DNA from: JAXJQF01 sp036311285
GTDB lineage: Bacteria; Pseudomonadota; Gammaproteobacteria; Enterobacterales; Succinivibrionaceae
Reading direction: 5' to 3'
Length of the DNA: 37,597 nt
Assembly: GCA_036311285.1 (NCBI GenBank)
Contig: JAXJQF010000018.1
Location: 1 to 37,597, forward strand
The notes below the pieces were generated by a model. It was given only the letters and a program-made list of their open reading frames with translations, was not told the DNA's origin and made no database searches. A program made the position numbers and the translations under genes. Numbering within the stretch: position 1 is the stretch's first letter; every line of letters begins with the position of its first letter. Below, piece after piece: positions 25,447-35,337 of the stretch.

Positions 25447-27219
25447 ATGAATTTAAACAACGTTATTGAAGCTAAAAATGTTAATAAGATATTTGTCCAA
25501 TCGGGCAAAGATGATGTTGTTGCACTAAAAAACATAAATTTCACAGCCGAAAAAGGTAAAATCAATATATTAGTAGGTCCTGACAGTTCAGGAAAAACTA
25601 CCTTCTTACGCCTATGTGCTGGATTACTTAATATCACTAGTGGAGATATCTTTATCCTAAATAAAGACATCAAAACTAATAAGCAATTTATCCAATCAAA
25701 CATTAGCTACATGCCTCAAAAGTTCGGTCTATACGAAGATTTAACCGTACATGAGAATATCACCTTATACGCAAAACTATTTGGTATAAAGGGAGAAGCA
25801 AAAGAACAAAAATATAAGCAATTATTAGAAATTACTGATTTAACAAGATTTAAGGATAGATTAGCAGGTAATCTATCTGGAGGTATGAAACAAAAGCTGG
25901 GTCTTGCTTGTACTATGATTTCAAATCCGAAAGTACTTCTTCTTGACGAACCATGTGTAGGTGTTGACCCTTTATCTAGAAGAGATCTTTGGAAAATTAT
26001 TAAAGACTTAGCCAAGACCTCTGAATGTTCTATTATCGTAAGCACCGCTTATATTGATGAATGTGAACACGCGGATAAAGTAACCATTTTCCATGAAGGT
26101 GAAATCATCGCTAACATGACATCTGACGATTTAAAAAACGTTGCTAAAGGTAAAACCTATACTGTCAAAATTTCAAAAGAATTTAACCAAAGAGAAGTTC
26201 AAGCGTTTTTAATTGAACAACACCAACAAATTATCGATGCTATTCCATTATCAGGTAATATAAATATTACAATTATGGAAGGGAAAACTATTGAAAAAGT
26301 AATAGAAGAAATTCCTCTTCTTAAAAAATTTACAATAGAAGAACGTCCTTCTTCGTATGAAGACGGTTTTATGCAAATTTTTAGAAACAAAAAATCTAAA
26401 TACGCCGAATTTAAAGATAAAATTCAATTAAATGAACAAACAACTCAAAAAGAAAACGCAAATACTACACCAATTATTGATATTAAAGACTTAGTAAAGA
26501 AATTTGATAAGTTTACTGCTGTAAATCACACTTCTTTCAATGTATCTAAAGGAGAAATTTTTGGTCTATTAGGTCCCAATGGTGCTGGTAAAACAACCAC
26601 TTTTAAAATTCTATGTGGACTAATACCTGCAACATCAGGTTGTGCTACTGTAGCAGGTTACGACCTCTTTACGTCAAGAGATATCGCACGAAAAAAAATT
26701 GGGTATGTAGCCCAGAAATTTTCATTATATGGAGATCTATCTGTGCTTGAGAACCTCAAGTTTTTTGGAGGAATATACGGAATTCCTAAAAAGCAACTAA
26801 AGTTCAGGATTGAAGAAGTAATTAACGATTATGAACTCTATGATGTTTTAAATGACAAATCCGGAGAACTTCCTGGAGGATACAAGCAAAGACTATCTAT
26901 GGCTGTAGGAACTATACATAAACCAGAGATATTATTCTTAGATGAACCTACAAGTGGTATAGACCCACTTACAAGAAGAATGTTTTGGCACAAAATTTCG
27001 CTTATCGCTCAAAATGGTACCACGATTATCATCACTACCCACTTCCTTGAAGAATCAGAATACTGCAACAAGATTATGATTCAAGATGGTGGACAAATGA
27101 TTGCCTTTGGCACGCCAAAAGAAGTTAGACAACAAGGAGGAGAATCCGAAAATTCCCCGCTAACCATGGAACAAGTATTTATAAACATAGTTGAGCAATC
27201 TAGAGGTGATTCAAAATGA
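25447..27219 (+). CDS. ybhF: YbhF-type ABC exporter ATPase (two domains)
   Basis: The 590-residue cytoplasmic ATPase carries two fused nucleotide-binding domains, as E. coli YbhF does. Domain 1 has Walker A G44-PDSSGK-T, signature LSGG (144-147) and Walker B LLLDE (165-169), but the switch (H-loop) position reads STAYIDE, with Ala instead of His. Domain 2 has Walker A GPNGAGKT (377-384), signature LPGG (476-479), Walker B FLDE (498-501) and a normal H-loop H533 (TTHFLEE). The asymmetry suggests one of the two composite sites is degenerate. The start lies 20 bases after ybhG, and the stop overlaps the ybhS start (ATGA), so the genes are translationally coupled. Confidence 0.93.
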   Translation: MNLNNVIEAKNVNKIFVQSGKDDVVALKNINFTAEKGKINILVGPDSSGKTTFLRLCAGLLNITSGDIFILNKDIKTNKQFIQSNISYMPQKFGLYEDLTVHENITLYAKLFGIKGEAKEQKYKQLLEITDLTRFKDRLAGNLSGGMKQKLGLACTMISNPKVLLLDEPCVGVDPLSRRDLWKIIKDLAKTSECSIIVSTAYIDECEHADKVTIFHEGEIIANMTSDDLKNVAKGKTYTVKISKEFNQREVQAFLIEQHQQIIDAIPLSGNINITIMEGKTIEKVIEEIPLLKKFTIEERPSSYEDGFMQIFRNKKSKYAEFKDKIQLNEQTTQKENANTTPIIDIKDLVKKFDKFTAVNHTSFNVSKGEIFGLLGPNGAGKTTTFKILCGLIPATSGCATVAGYDLFTSRDIARKKIGYVAQKFSLYGDLSVLENLKFFGGIYGIPKKQLKFRIEEVINDYELYDVLNDKSGELPGGYKQRLSMAVGTIHKPEILFLDEPTSGIDPLTRRMFWHKISLIAQNGTTIIITTHFLEESEYCNKIMIQDGGQMIAFGTPKEVRQQGGESENSPLTMEQVFINIVEQSRGDSK

Positions 27220-28337
27220 AAGCAATAAAAGAATCTCTTTCTAGAATTAAGCAGCTAACTATCAAAGAGTTTAAGCAACTGTTTCGTGACAAATCTAATT
27301 TATTACTTGGTATCGGATTGCCTATCATTTTGATATTCATATTTGGATATGGAATTTCATTTGATATCAATAATGTAAACATAGGTGTAGTAGACTATGA
27401 TAGAAGTGAGACTACACATAACATTAAAGCTAATATAAATGGCTCAAAGTACTTTACTGTTATTGACTTGAAGTCTATTCAGGAAGCAGAAATTTATTTT
27501 GACCAACAAAAGATTGAAGGTTTTATTGAAATACCAAATGACTTTACAGCAAATATTCAAAAAAATAATGCAAAAATAAATATCATCTTAAATGGTATTG
27601 ACACCAATAGAGCTCAAAATATTCTATCATACCTACAACAAACTGTTGCTCAAGCTCAAACCAAATATCAGTCTAACTCCTCTTCTCCTATTGGTGTTCA
27701 AGTAATATCAAATATGAGATATAACAGCGCTCAAATTTCAAGATGGTACTTAATACCTGGGTTGATTGTACTGATTATTACTCTTATCGGCACCTTTTTG
27801 ACTGCATTAGTTATGGCAAGAGAATGGGAACGAGGCACATTAGAGGCAATTTTTGTTACGCCTATTCATCCAATAGAAATTTTAGTTGGCAAAATTACAC
27901 CTTACTTTTGTGTTGGACTTTTAGGTTTAAGTTTATGCATGCTTGCCGCTAAACTATTGTTTGGTATTCCTCTTCATGGAAGCCTAATTCTTTTATACAT
28001 ATTTTCTATGCTGTATCTACTTATAACCTTATGTATAGGTTTACTTATTAGTATACTTACTAAAAACCAATTCGTAGCAAGCCAGTTAGCTGTATTAAGT
28101 AGTTTCTTACCATGTTTAATGCTTTCAGAATTTATCTTCGATCTACGCAATGTTCCAGATATAATAAACATTATCGGACACTGTCTACCTGCTATTTATT
28201 ATTTAAAAATAATTAAATCTCTTTATTTAGCTGGTAATATTGAAATACTAATGCTGAAAAATGGTTTAGTGTTATTAGGTTTTGCCTTCATTCTAGTTAC
28301 TTTAACATTAAAGCTAACCAAGAAATCACTTGAATAA
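27216..28337 (+). CDS. ybhS: YbhS-type ABC exporter permease
   Basis: An ABC-2 type membrane subunit of 373 residues. A first membrane helix (about 28-47, LGIGLPIILIFIFGYGISF) is followed by a large extracytoplasmic domain (about 50-175) and then five further hydrophobic segments from about 176. The sequence MAREWERGTLEAIFVTPIHP after the second helix is the typical cytoplasmic coupling motif of ABC-2 permeases. It overlaps ybhF by 4 bases and precedes a homologous permease by 14 bases, matching the ybhGFSR order, in which YbhS and YbhR form a heterodimeric channel. Confidence 0.9.
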   Translation: MKAIKESLSRIKQLTIKEFKQLFRDKSNLLLGIGLPIILIFIFGYGISFDINNVNIGVVDYDRSETTHNIKANINGSKYFTVIDLKSIQEAEIYFDQQKIEGFIEIPNDFTANIQKNNAKINIILNGIDTNRAQNILSYLQQTVAQAQTKYQSNSSSPIGVQVISNMRYNSAQISRWYLIPGLIVLIITLIGTFLTALVMAREWERGTLEAIFVTPIHPIEILVGKITPYFCVGLLGLSLCMLAAKLLFGIPLHGSLILLYIFSMLYLLITLCIGLLISILTKNQFVASQLAVLSSFLPCLMLSEFIFDLRNVPDIINIIGHCLPAIYYLKIIKSLYLAGNIEILMLKNGLVLLGFAFILVTLTLKLTKKSLE

Positions 28338-28351
28338 AAGAGAGGGAAAAA

Positions 28352-29470
28352 ATGTTAGCAAATATTATTACTTTCTTTTATATGCTTAAAGCTTTAATCG
28401 TTAAAGAATTTTTAGCGATTATAAAAGACAAAGCCTCTCGTTCCATTTTAATTATTCCCCCTATTATTCAATCAATTATTTTTGGTAATGTTGCAACCTA
28501 TGATCTGCAAAATGTAAATTACGTTTTTGTAGATAATGCTAACACTTATGAATCAAGATTACTTAACGACAATATTAAAAGTAGCAAATTTTTCAATGAG
28601 ATCGAAACTGATGGTTCCTTTAATACCATTAATAATCTTTTTGCTGAACAAAAGATAATAATGATTATTCAAGTTGATAACAAATTCTCTGATGATTTAA
28701 AAAATAAGCAAGGTACTTACATTCAAGCTACTGTTGATGGCAGAAACTCTACATCTGCAGGTACAGCTCTATTCTATCTCTCAAATGTTGTAAACAATTT
28801 TAATAAAGAAACCTTAAAACTAAACATCTCTCCCATTAAATACGAATACAGATATCGTTTTAATGAAAATAATGTTACAAGATGGAATATAATGCCATCG
28901 CTGATTGCAACCTTAAGTATGATTCAAATAATCATGCTAGCTTCCTTTGCAATTGCAAGAGAAAGAGAAAAAGGAACATTTGAGCAATTACTAGTAACCC
29001 CCGCTAGTTCTACTATTATTCTAATAGGTAAATCTATTGCACCAATCATCATAGGCATTGGTCAATCTACAATTATTCTATTAGTATCACTATTTGTATT
29101 TAACATTAAATTTATTGGAAGCTATGTAGACTTATATATCAGCCTTTTTTTATTCTCATCTGCATGTGTAGGTATAGGTTTAACAATTTCATCGCTATCT
29201 GCAAACATGCAGCAAGCAATGCTTTATTCGTTTGTTATATTAATTCCTCTATGCTTATTATCTGGGCTAATGACACCAATATCAAACATGCCAGAAGTAT
29301 GGCAACATATTATGTATATCAATCCTTTAAAATATGAGATCGATATGTGTAAGAGAATTTACTTAGAGGGCGCAAGTATAAAAGACCTATACTACAATAC
29401 TATTCCTTTGCTAGCCATTTCTACTATAACAATGCCTATAGCTAGTTACTACTTCAAGAATAAGACCTAG
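28352..29470 (+). CDS. ybhR: YbhR-type ABC exporter permease
   Basis: The second ABC-2 permease, 372 residues, homologous to the preceding one. It has an N-terminal membrane helix (about 30-47), an extracytoplasmic domain, and a C-terminal cluster of five hydrophobic segments, with the coupling motif AREREKGTFEQLLVTP. AGAGAGGG just upstream gives a strong ribosome-binding site. It closes the operon, which ends at a good terminator. The E. coli operon is reported to export some antibiotics and is controlled by CecR; no such regulator is in this window, so the substrate and control here are unknown. Confidence 0.9.
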   Translation: MLANIITFFYMLKALIVKEFLAIIKDKASRSILIIPPIIQSIIFGNVATYDLQNVNYVFVDNANTYESRLLNDNIKSSKFFNEIETDGSFNTINNLFAEQKIIMIIQVDNKFSDDLKNKQGTYIQATVDGRNSTSAGTALFYLSNVVNNFNKETLKLNISPIKYEYRYRFNENNVTRWNIMPSLIATLSMIQIIMLASFAIAREREKGTFEQLLVTPASSTIILIGKSIAPIIIGIGQSTIILLVSLFVFNIKFIGSYVDLYISLFLFSSACVGIGLTISSLSANMQQAMLYSFVILIPLCLLSGLMTPISNMPEVWQHIMYINPLKYEIDMCKRIYLEGASIKDLYYNTIPLLAISTITMPIASYYFKNKT

Positions 29471-29518
29471 AAAAACAAAAGAATATCTTTGAATGTCTTT
29501 AAACTCTAATATCTTTTA

Positions 29519-29545
29519 AACTCTCAATGACGTTGAGAGTTTTTT
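29519..29545 (+). terminator. Terminator of the ybhGFSR operon
   Basis: AACTCTCAA (29519-29527) pairs with TTGAGAGTT (29533-29541) around a 5-base loop, then a run of six T. It lies about 50 bases past ybhR. Confidence 0.9.
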
Positions 29546-29636
29546 ATTTAATATTCTAAGACTTTGCATAATCTTAAAAAAGTTATGAACGTCGATAGTA
29601 AATTATAACTAAATTATTCGAAATAACTACCAAACA

Positions 29637-29671
29637 AAAACCCCTTCATACTGTTTGTATAAAGGGGTTTT
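29637..29671 (-). terminator. Terminator of the Sel1-repeat gene
   Basis: AAAACCCCTT (29637-29646) pairs with AAGGGGTTTT (29662-29671), with an inner ATAC/GTAT pair. On the minus strand it ends in TTTTTG. It could also act on the plus strand as backup for ybhR. Confidence 0.85.
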
Positions 29672-29685
29672 ATAGAAACTATAGT

Positions 29686-31146
29686 TTAATCAAAATACTT
29701 ATTAGCAATTAACTTTTCTTTAAGAGTTTCGTAATTACCTTTATTCTTCTTTAACAACGTTAACCAATGCTTATGCTTAACAGCGTTAGGATATATATTA
29801 GATGAAGGATCATATATATAAGCCATGCAAGCCATAGCAAGTTGCTTATCTTCTGGTGATTTCATACTATTTTCAATCCAATATTGAGCTGTTGTAAAAT
29901 CTTTTTCAACACCAATACCTAAAGCATAAAAAACACCTAACTGCAATCTTGCTCTTGGGAACCAATCCTTATGATTTGAAGCTTGTTCTAATAACTCTAA
30001 AGCTTTCTTATCATCTTGTTCTACACCTAACCCCTTATGGTAAGCAAGAGATAAAAATGCCATTGCCTTAGGATCATCATTTTCTTTAATAGCTTCTTCA
30101 AGTAACTTTATACCATTATTCTTGCTTGAATTATTTATACCATGAATAATATATAAGCGACCTAATCTAGATTTTGAATCTAAATAATTCTTTGAAGCAG
30201 ACTTGTTGTAATATTCCATTGCTTTAGAAAAGTTCTTTTCTACACCTTTTCCTTCTTCATATAAGGTTGCTAATGTAAATTCTGCTTCAACAAGACCTTG
30301 TTCTGTTGCTAATTTAATAAAATTAACACCTGATTTATAATCATTTGGAATGTTTAAAACATTATTTTCTGTTACTAAAGCATTACCATACATTAATTGG
30401 GCTTGGGCATATCCTTTGTATGCACTACTTCTAATATACTCAGCAGCTTTTGTCAAATTGCGAATACATCCTTGTGCATTTAAGTTCATAAGTCCCACGT
30501 AGTACATTGCTTTTGGATTGTCGTTTTGAACTTTTTCAAAATATGACATCGCTGCATTGTAATCTTTCTCGTTATATAAGATCTCTCCGAATAAGGTTTG
30601 CCCATCTGGATTTTCACCCATAGCAGACATTCTTACATACTTAACACCTAATTCTTGTAACTCTTTACTATCTTGCTTTAATAACCAAGCTGCATAATCA
30701 TGCATAGATTGATAATCACCTCTTTCTGTTCCAATCTGTGCATTTTTAACTTCCCCATATTGCTTTAAATAAGCAACAGCTCTGTCTTCATGCCATGTAG
30801 CAGCTTTCTCAAGATAATCATAACCTTCTAGGAACTTATCGTGATTAATTAAAAAGATACCATACTCATATTGAGCATCAGGTCTACCTGCATCAGCCGC
30901 TCTTTGTAACCAACCATATGAATCGGCCTCTGATACGATATCAGGATGTTTTTGCGCTATCGTGTATAACGCATACATCGCTTTGTCATTATTATCATTA
31001 TCCGCAAGTTTAACTAAAATATTCTTTGCATCTTGGTAGTTACCTTCGTTCATTAAAGCTTCAGCTTCTTCATAGCTACCACCAAAACAGCCTGTAGTGA
31101 TAGCACTTGAAAGTAGTAACATCGCAAATGTCTTGTTTATTCTCAT
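29686..31146 (-). CDS. Sel1-repeat lipoprotein
   Basis: The 486-residue protein has a lipoprotein signal peptide (MRINKTFAMLLLSSAITTGC, lipid cysteine C20). It is followed by many Sel1-like (TPR-related) helix-pair repeats. The clearest units read MYYVGLMNLNAQGC, AEFTLATLYEEGKGVEKNFSKAMEYYNKSA, AMAFLSLAYHKGLGVEQDDKKALELLEQAS and ARLQLGVFYALGIGVEKDFTTAQYWIENS, in the family pattern A-x-x-x-L-G-x-x-Y-x-x-G-x-G-V. Such solenoids bind protein partners; here it would be exposed in the envelope. The partner is unknown. Transcribed alone. Confidence 0.9.
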   Translation of the reverse strand: MRINKTFAMLLLSSAITTGCFGGSYEEAEALMNEGNYQDAKNILVKLADNDNNDKAMYALYTIAQKHPDIVSEADSYGWLQRAADAGRPDAQYEYGIFLINHDKFLEGYDYLEKAATWHEDRAVAYLKQYGEVKNAQIGTERGDYQSMHDYAAWLLKQDSKELQELGVKYVRMSAMGENPDGQTLFGEILYNEKDYNAAMSYFEKVQNDNPKAMYYVGLMNLNAQGCIRNLTKAAEYIRSSAYKGYAQAQLMYGNALVTENNVLNIPNDYKSGVNFIKLATEQGLVEAEFTLATLYEEGKGVEKNFSKAMEYYNKSASKNYLDSKSRLGRLYIIHGINNSSKNNGIKLLEEAIKENDDPKAMAFLSLAYHKGLGVEQDDKKALELLEQASNHKDWFPRARLQLGVFYALGIGVEKDFTTAQYWIENSMKSPEDKQLAMACMAYIYDPSSNIYPNAVKHKHWLTLLKKNKGNYETLKEKLIANKYFD

Positions 31147-31852
31147 TTTATATAACCACTATCGATTATTGCTTTTATCTAATAAATTCTTGATTATGAA
31201 GTAATACTAAAAAAAAACGATAATTCATGTATAAAGCACAAAATAAAATAAATAAAAATCAATCAACTTAATCTAAATTAGTGATTAGGTAGCTTTAATT
31301 TTATGCATTACTAAAATACCAAATAATCATTACCGTTAGGAATATTGTAAATACAATACTTGTATCAACATTATAAGTAAAATAAACTTATATTTAAAAT
31401 AATAATGATTTTTTAAGCACAAAAAAGATATTTAGATCTTATTTTTATTGTTATAAACTGTTGTTTAAAAGATTATTTAACAAGAACTGCTTTTAATTTA
31501 ACCAATTATTTCTTTTCAGATACTTTAATTACATAATAAAGTTAATCTTTTGAATAAATTTAAACTCTAATTCTAAATTTTAGACCAAAATCTACTCACC
31601 TTCTCTTCTGAATATCAAATACAAGCATAAATCTCTTAATATTCTTTTATTATTATTTAAAATATGTCAATATAGTTGTAGTGATCATCCCAGGTGATAA
31701 GTGATTGTATTACTGCGCTAATAGTAACCAATCCATATTTGATTAAGCTACATTTTGAATATTTGTTTTATGAAATTAAATTAGTTTAATCATTCTTCAC
31801 TACATAACTTTTAATACAAACTTAAGTAAATTATATAAACAAAGGATATATT
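31147..31852. other. Long AT-rich gap between Sel1 gene and nadK
   Basis: The 706 bases between two divergent genes hold no credible gene, tRNA or structured RNA that I can see. Promoters for both genes must be here; TTGAAT with TAAATT 16 bases away (around 31756-31783) is one weak candidate for nadK. Confidence 0.5.
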
Positions 31853-32761
31853 GTGACTAAAAAGATTAGTGCTGTAGTTATTTGTTGTCATGTAGATTCT
31901 GTCTCCAATAGAGCCACAATTGATGAACTTATTTCTTTCTTAAACATTAACAACATCAAAGTATATTTAGAAGAAACAGCATACAACATCTGCAACACTC
32001 CTTTTGCACCTATTGATTTTGATATAAAAAACGTAATAAACATCAACTCTGTTAAACAAATAGACGCGGAGCTATTTGTTGTAATAGGTGGTGACGGTTC
32101 CATGCTTGGAACTTGTAGAGACATTGCAAAACACAATATACCTGTTATAGGAATCAACAAAGGCCATTTGGGGTTCTTAACTGATTTAGACCCTGAAAAC
32201 TTTAAAGAAAATCTAACTAAGGTTATCAATGGTGAATACACCTTAGAACAACGATTCTTCTTACAAACATCAGTATTACAACACAACAAAATTATCCATC
32301 AAAGTTTAGCATTAAATGAAGCTGTAGTTCATAGTGAAAAGTCTGCACACATGATCGACTTTTCAATATACGTAAGTGACGCCTTTATGTATTCTCAAAA
32401 AGCAGACGGCATAATCATATCAACTCCAACAGGTTCAACAGCATACAATCTATCAGCAGGTGGACCAATTATCGAGCCATCACTAGACGTTATCTCTGTT
32501 GTTCCTATGTTCCCTCACTCTATGAACTGTCGTCCATTTATTGTTAGTGCTCAAAACGTAATTAAAATAGCTTTTGCTGAAGAACTAGATGAAGACATTA
32601 TAGTTTCATGTGACGGTCAAATAGTAATGGAAGCTAATAAAGACTGCGTAATTGAAATCCAAAAATGTCCTATCAATTTATGCATATGTCACCCTCATTC
32701 TTATGACTATTATAAAGTTTTAAGATCTAAACTAGGTTTTGCTTCAAAATTTATTAACTAA
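31853..32761 (+). CDS. nadK: NAD kinase
   Basis: The enzyme phosphorylates NAD+ to NADP+. The 302-residue protein has the GGDGS nucleotide/metal motif (79-83, VVIGGDGSML), the LNE motif (ALNEAVVH), and the TPTGSTAYNLSAGGP glycine-rich loop, all family hallmarks. It starts at GTG 31853, with AAAGGA 6-11 bases upstream and no better ATG nearby. It is followed by 200 bases and then a membrane protein on the same strand. In many gammaproteobacteria grpE and recN flank nadK; they are absent here. Confidence 0.96.
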   Translation: MTKKISAVVICCHVDSVSNRATIDELISFLNINNIKVYLEETAYNICNTPFAPIDFDIKNVININSVKQIDAELFVVIGGDGSMLGTCRDIAKHNIPVIGINKGHLGFLTDLDPENFKENLTKVINGEYTLEQRFFLQTSVLQHNKIIHQSLALNEAVVHSEKSAHMIDFSIYVSDAFMYSQKADGIIISTPTGSTAYNLSAGGPIIEPSLDVISVVPMFPHSMNCRPFIVSAQNVIKIAFAEELDEDIIVSCDGQIVMEANKDCVIEIQKCPINLCICHPHSYDYYKVLRSKLGFASKFIN

Positions 32762-32961
32762 AAGTTTAACGTTAAGCATTTTTAAAATTAAAATGTTTTA
32801 AACAATATTATTTATAGATATTTACATATTTGTACGTTTGAACTTTTATAAATAAAAAAAACAAAAATACAAATTATACATATATTTAAAGCAACTTAAT
32901 AACTAACTGTTAGTGTTTAACAATAATAAAATTATAGTAATTAAAGTTTGGAAAATTTTTT

Positions 32962-33897
32962 ATGGCTTCACCACTTACCCCAAATGTAAAGCAAGAAACA
33001 GATTTAAAAAACAAAACCAAAGACGCACTAAACGAATCAAATATTCGTAAACGTCTTAAAAATACAAAGAACAAAATTGCTTACAAGCCCGACGACTGTG
33101 AAGCAATGATGAATTTAATAACCTTAAAAGAAAAAAGTCAGACAAAAAGAATGTTGCGTCATAATATGTTCTTTTTTCCAAAAAACGAAAATATTCTTCA
33201 TAAAATTGTAAGTCTAAATTGGGCACATCAAAAGTTTACTTTTATAAACCTAATTATATTAGTAGCATTAACCCTAAATTTAAAAACAACCTTATTTAAA
33301 GAAGCTAACTTTATTTACTTTCTAGAACTAGATAGTGATACAGCTACAGTAATTTGTTGGGCATACCTTATAATTATAGCCTTAATCTTCATTTCTAGAA
33401 TCAAGATTCTTTACGTAACAGATAAACGTCTTCTATTTTGTACATCAACTAGAAAAGTTTATCGTGAAGTATATAGTGGCGATATTCGTAATTATGCCAT
33501 TGGACAAAACATAATCAAAGAAAGTGGTATAAATGAAAACGCCAAAATAAATAAAAACGACCTTCAAATAATTGATAGACACAACCGTGTTTACGTTTTC
33601 CCAATCGATAAGTTCTATGATAAAGAAAAAGCTTTAAGCTATATCGATGATACTGTAAATATAATCAAAAGCAAAGCTAACGCTGAAAATGCAAAAGAAT
33701 CAAGAAACAAGATGGAATTTGAGAACGATGAACAACAAGTTTTAAATTCATCAAAAGAGCAAGATATTGACTTAATTCAAGACAGCCTAAGTTTAGATAA
33801 TATAGAAAACATTGAAGATATCAGTGTTTTAGAAACAAAAATTGATGAAAATTCTCAGATAATTCTTGTTCAAGAAACTGAAGAAAAACAAAGCTAA
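32962..33897 (+). CDS. Membrane protein with bacterial PH-like domain
   Basis: The 311-residue protein has a charged N-terminal arm (1-90), two membrane helices (about 90-108 and 128-148), then a segment IKILYVTDKRLLFCTSTRKVYREVYSGDIRNYAIG in the typical pattern of the bacterial pleckstrin-homology (bPH2) domain, where 'Y-x-x-T-[DN]-x-R-L' starts the domain. It ends in an acidic, Asp/Glu-rich tail (about 235-311). The cellular role is unknown. It sits downstream of nadK on the same strand and is convergent with rapZ across a bidirectional terminator. Confidence 0.78.
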   Translation: MASPLTPNVKQETDLKNKTKDALNESNIRKRLKNTKNKIAYKPDDCEAMMNLITLKEKSQTKRMLRHNMFFFPKNENILHKIVSLNWAHQKFTFINLIILVALTLNLKTTLFKEANFIYFLELDSDTATVICWAYLIIIALIFISRIKILYVTDKRLLFCTSTRKVYREVYSGDIRNYAIGQNIIKESGINENAKINKNDLQIIDRHNRVYVFPIDKFYDKEKALSYIDDTVNIIKSKANAENAKESRNKMEFENDEQQVLNSSKEQDIDLIQDSLSLDNIENIEDISVLETKIDENSQIILVQETEEKQS

Positions 33898-33928
33898 AAG
33901 CTAAGTAATCTTGTTCAATAAAAAAACA

Positions 33929-33959
33929 AAAGCAGCATAATAAAATATTATGCTGCTTT
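33929..33959. terminator. Bidirectional terminator between bPH2 gene and rapZ
   Basis: A perfect 14-bp stem (AAAGCAGCATAATA with its complement) and AAA loop, with A-run before and T-rich sequence after, between convergent genes. Confidence 0.9.
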
Positions 33960-34013
33960 CTTTAAATCAAATAACCAAAATCCAATTACGAACTAAAAAT
34001 TATCATTCTTGAA

Positions 34014-34898
34014 TTATTGAGTAACCACCTTTGCTTTAATCATTTTATGTTTTTCGACTACATTCTTGCCTTTCTTTATAAAACGATTAGCAAGTGTATG
34101 AGCGATAAACACACTTCTGTGTTGACCACCTGTACATCCAACAGCAATAGTTACATAACTTCTGTTATTTCTTTCAAGATATGGAATCCAACTATTAATT
34201 AGCATTTCAATTTGTTGTGTATACAACTGAACCTCTGGATAGTTAGCAAAAAATTTCTGCACTTCTTTATCAAGTCCTGTCAATGTTCTTAAAGACGGAA
34301 CCCAATGAGGATTTGGTAAGAATCTAGCATCAAAGACAAAATCTGCATCCTTTACAATACCATGCTTAAATCCAAATGATTGAAACACATAAGTAATTTC
34401 TTTTGTTTTCTTACCTAGTACTAATGATGACACTTTATCAGCTAAATCGTAAACGGTAAGATTAGAAGTATCAATCATCACATCCGTATTTTCAGCAACT
34501 ATATCTAAAATTGCATGCTCTTTCTTTATTGCTTCTTCTAATGTTAAAGGCTCAACCCCTTCCTTTCTTATCTTTGACAAAGGGTGTAATCTCTTAGTTT
34601 CTTCAAATCTTTTTATTAAGATATCATCTTCAGCATCTAAAAAAACACTAATGATTTCATTTGAAGCTTCTTTTTTAAGATCAGAAAAATATTTTAAAAA
34701 CACATTTGCTTGTTTTGGCAAGTTTCTGATATCGACACTTACCGCAAGTAATTGATGCTCTGGTTTCTTTAAGTCAATTAAGTTAGGCAACAACTCTAAA
34801 GGAATATTATCAACACAATAAAATCCTAGATCTTCTAAAACCTTAAGTACAACTGATTTCCCAGCTCCACTTCTTCCACTAACAATAAATAGTTTCAT
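34014..34898 (-). CDS. rapZ: RNase adapter protein RapZ
   Basis: RapZ binds the sRNAs GlmY and GlmZ, presents GlmZ to RNase E, and so controls glucosamine-6-phosphate synthase in enterobacteria. The 294-residue protein has the Walker A motif GRSGAGKS (8-15), the CVDNIPLELLP segment, and the conserved C-terminal domain with GCTGGQHRSVF, ending in a basic KKGKNVVEKHK stretch like the RNA-binding tail. Length fits (E. coli 284). The usual neighbours rpoN, hpf, ptsN and npr are absent. The Shine-Dalgarno sequence is poor. Confidence 0.96.
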   Translation of the reverse strand: MKLFIVSGRSGAGKSVVLKVLEDLGFYCVDNIPLELLPNLIDLKKPEHQLLAVSVDIRNLPKQANVFLKYFSDLKKEASNEIISVFLDAEDDILIKRFEETKRLHPLSKIRKEGVEPLTLEEAIKKEHAILDIVAENTDVMIDTSNLTVYDLADKVSSLVLGKKTKEITYVFQSFGFKHGIVKDADFVFDARFLPNPHWVPSLRTLTGLDKEVQKFFANYPEVQLYTQQIEMLINSWIPYLERNNRSYVTIAVGCTGGQHRSVFIAHTLANRFIKKGKNVVEKHKMIKAKVVTQ

Positions 34899-35337
34899 AT
34901 TATTATATTTCTTAGAGTACTTTATAATTTCTAAATATTTATTACATCGATTATCTAAAAGAGATTAATCCATTACCATTCAATAATCTCTCTAACATTC
35001 TATCTATACATACGTATATTTTACACCAAATACAAGAATTGATAATATGAGAAGACAATCATTTACTGATAATTTTGTTCTATTAACATTAGTTTTTACA
35101 TATAAGCAACCTGTAACCTAAAATTTTACAAAAGTAATTTTATTACACAAGAAATTTACAAAAACTACATCGATTTTTCATAAGAATGGCTATATTCAAG
35201 CATTTGTTTGTGATTTCTATCTAATTTTTGCTCTATATTCTTTGCTTTTAACCTACGTTTTTCAATTTTTGATCGTTTTTAAACCAACCAGAAATAAGTT
35301 TTATTAAATATTTTTGTAAATATTTTACTTTTTTTAC
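34899..35337. other. AT-rich gap between rapZ and peptide operon
   Basis: No gene seen. It must contain the rapZ promoter. Several TTTTTA/AAAAAT strings occur but no convincing pair could be chosen. Confidence 0.5.

Noticed and set aside
27743..27952. Frame inside the ybhS gene on the same strand
   Set aside because: It lies in another frame of a clear permease gene and has no ribosome-binding site.
31147..31852. Search for a small gene or RNA in the longest gap
   Set aside because: No frame with a ribosome-binding site and no stable GC-containing hairpin followed by T residues was found.
31888..32289. 133-aa minus-strand frame
   Set aside because: It is fully antisense to nadK, whose motifs are unambiguous.
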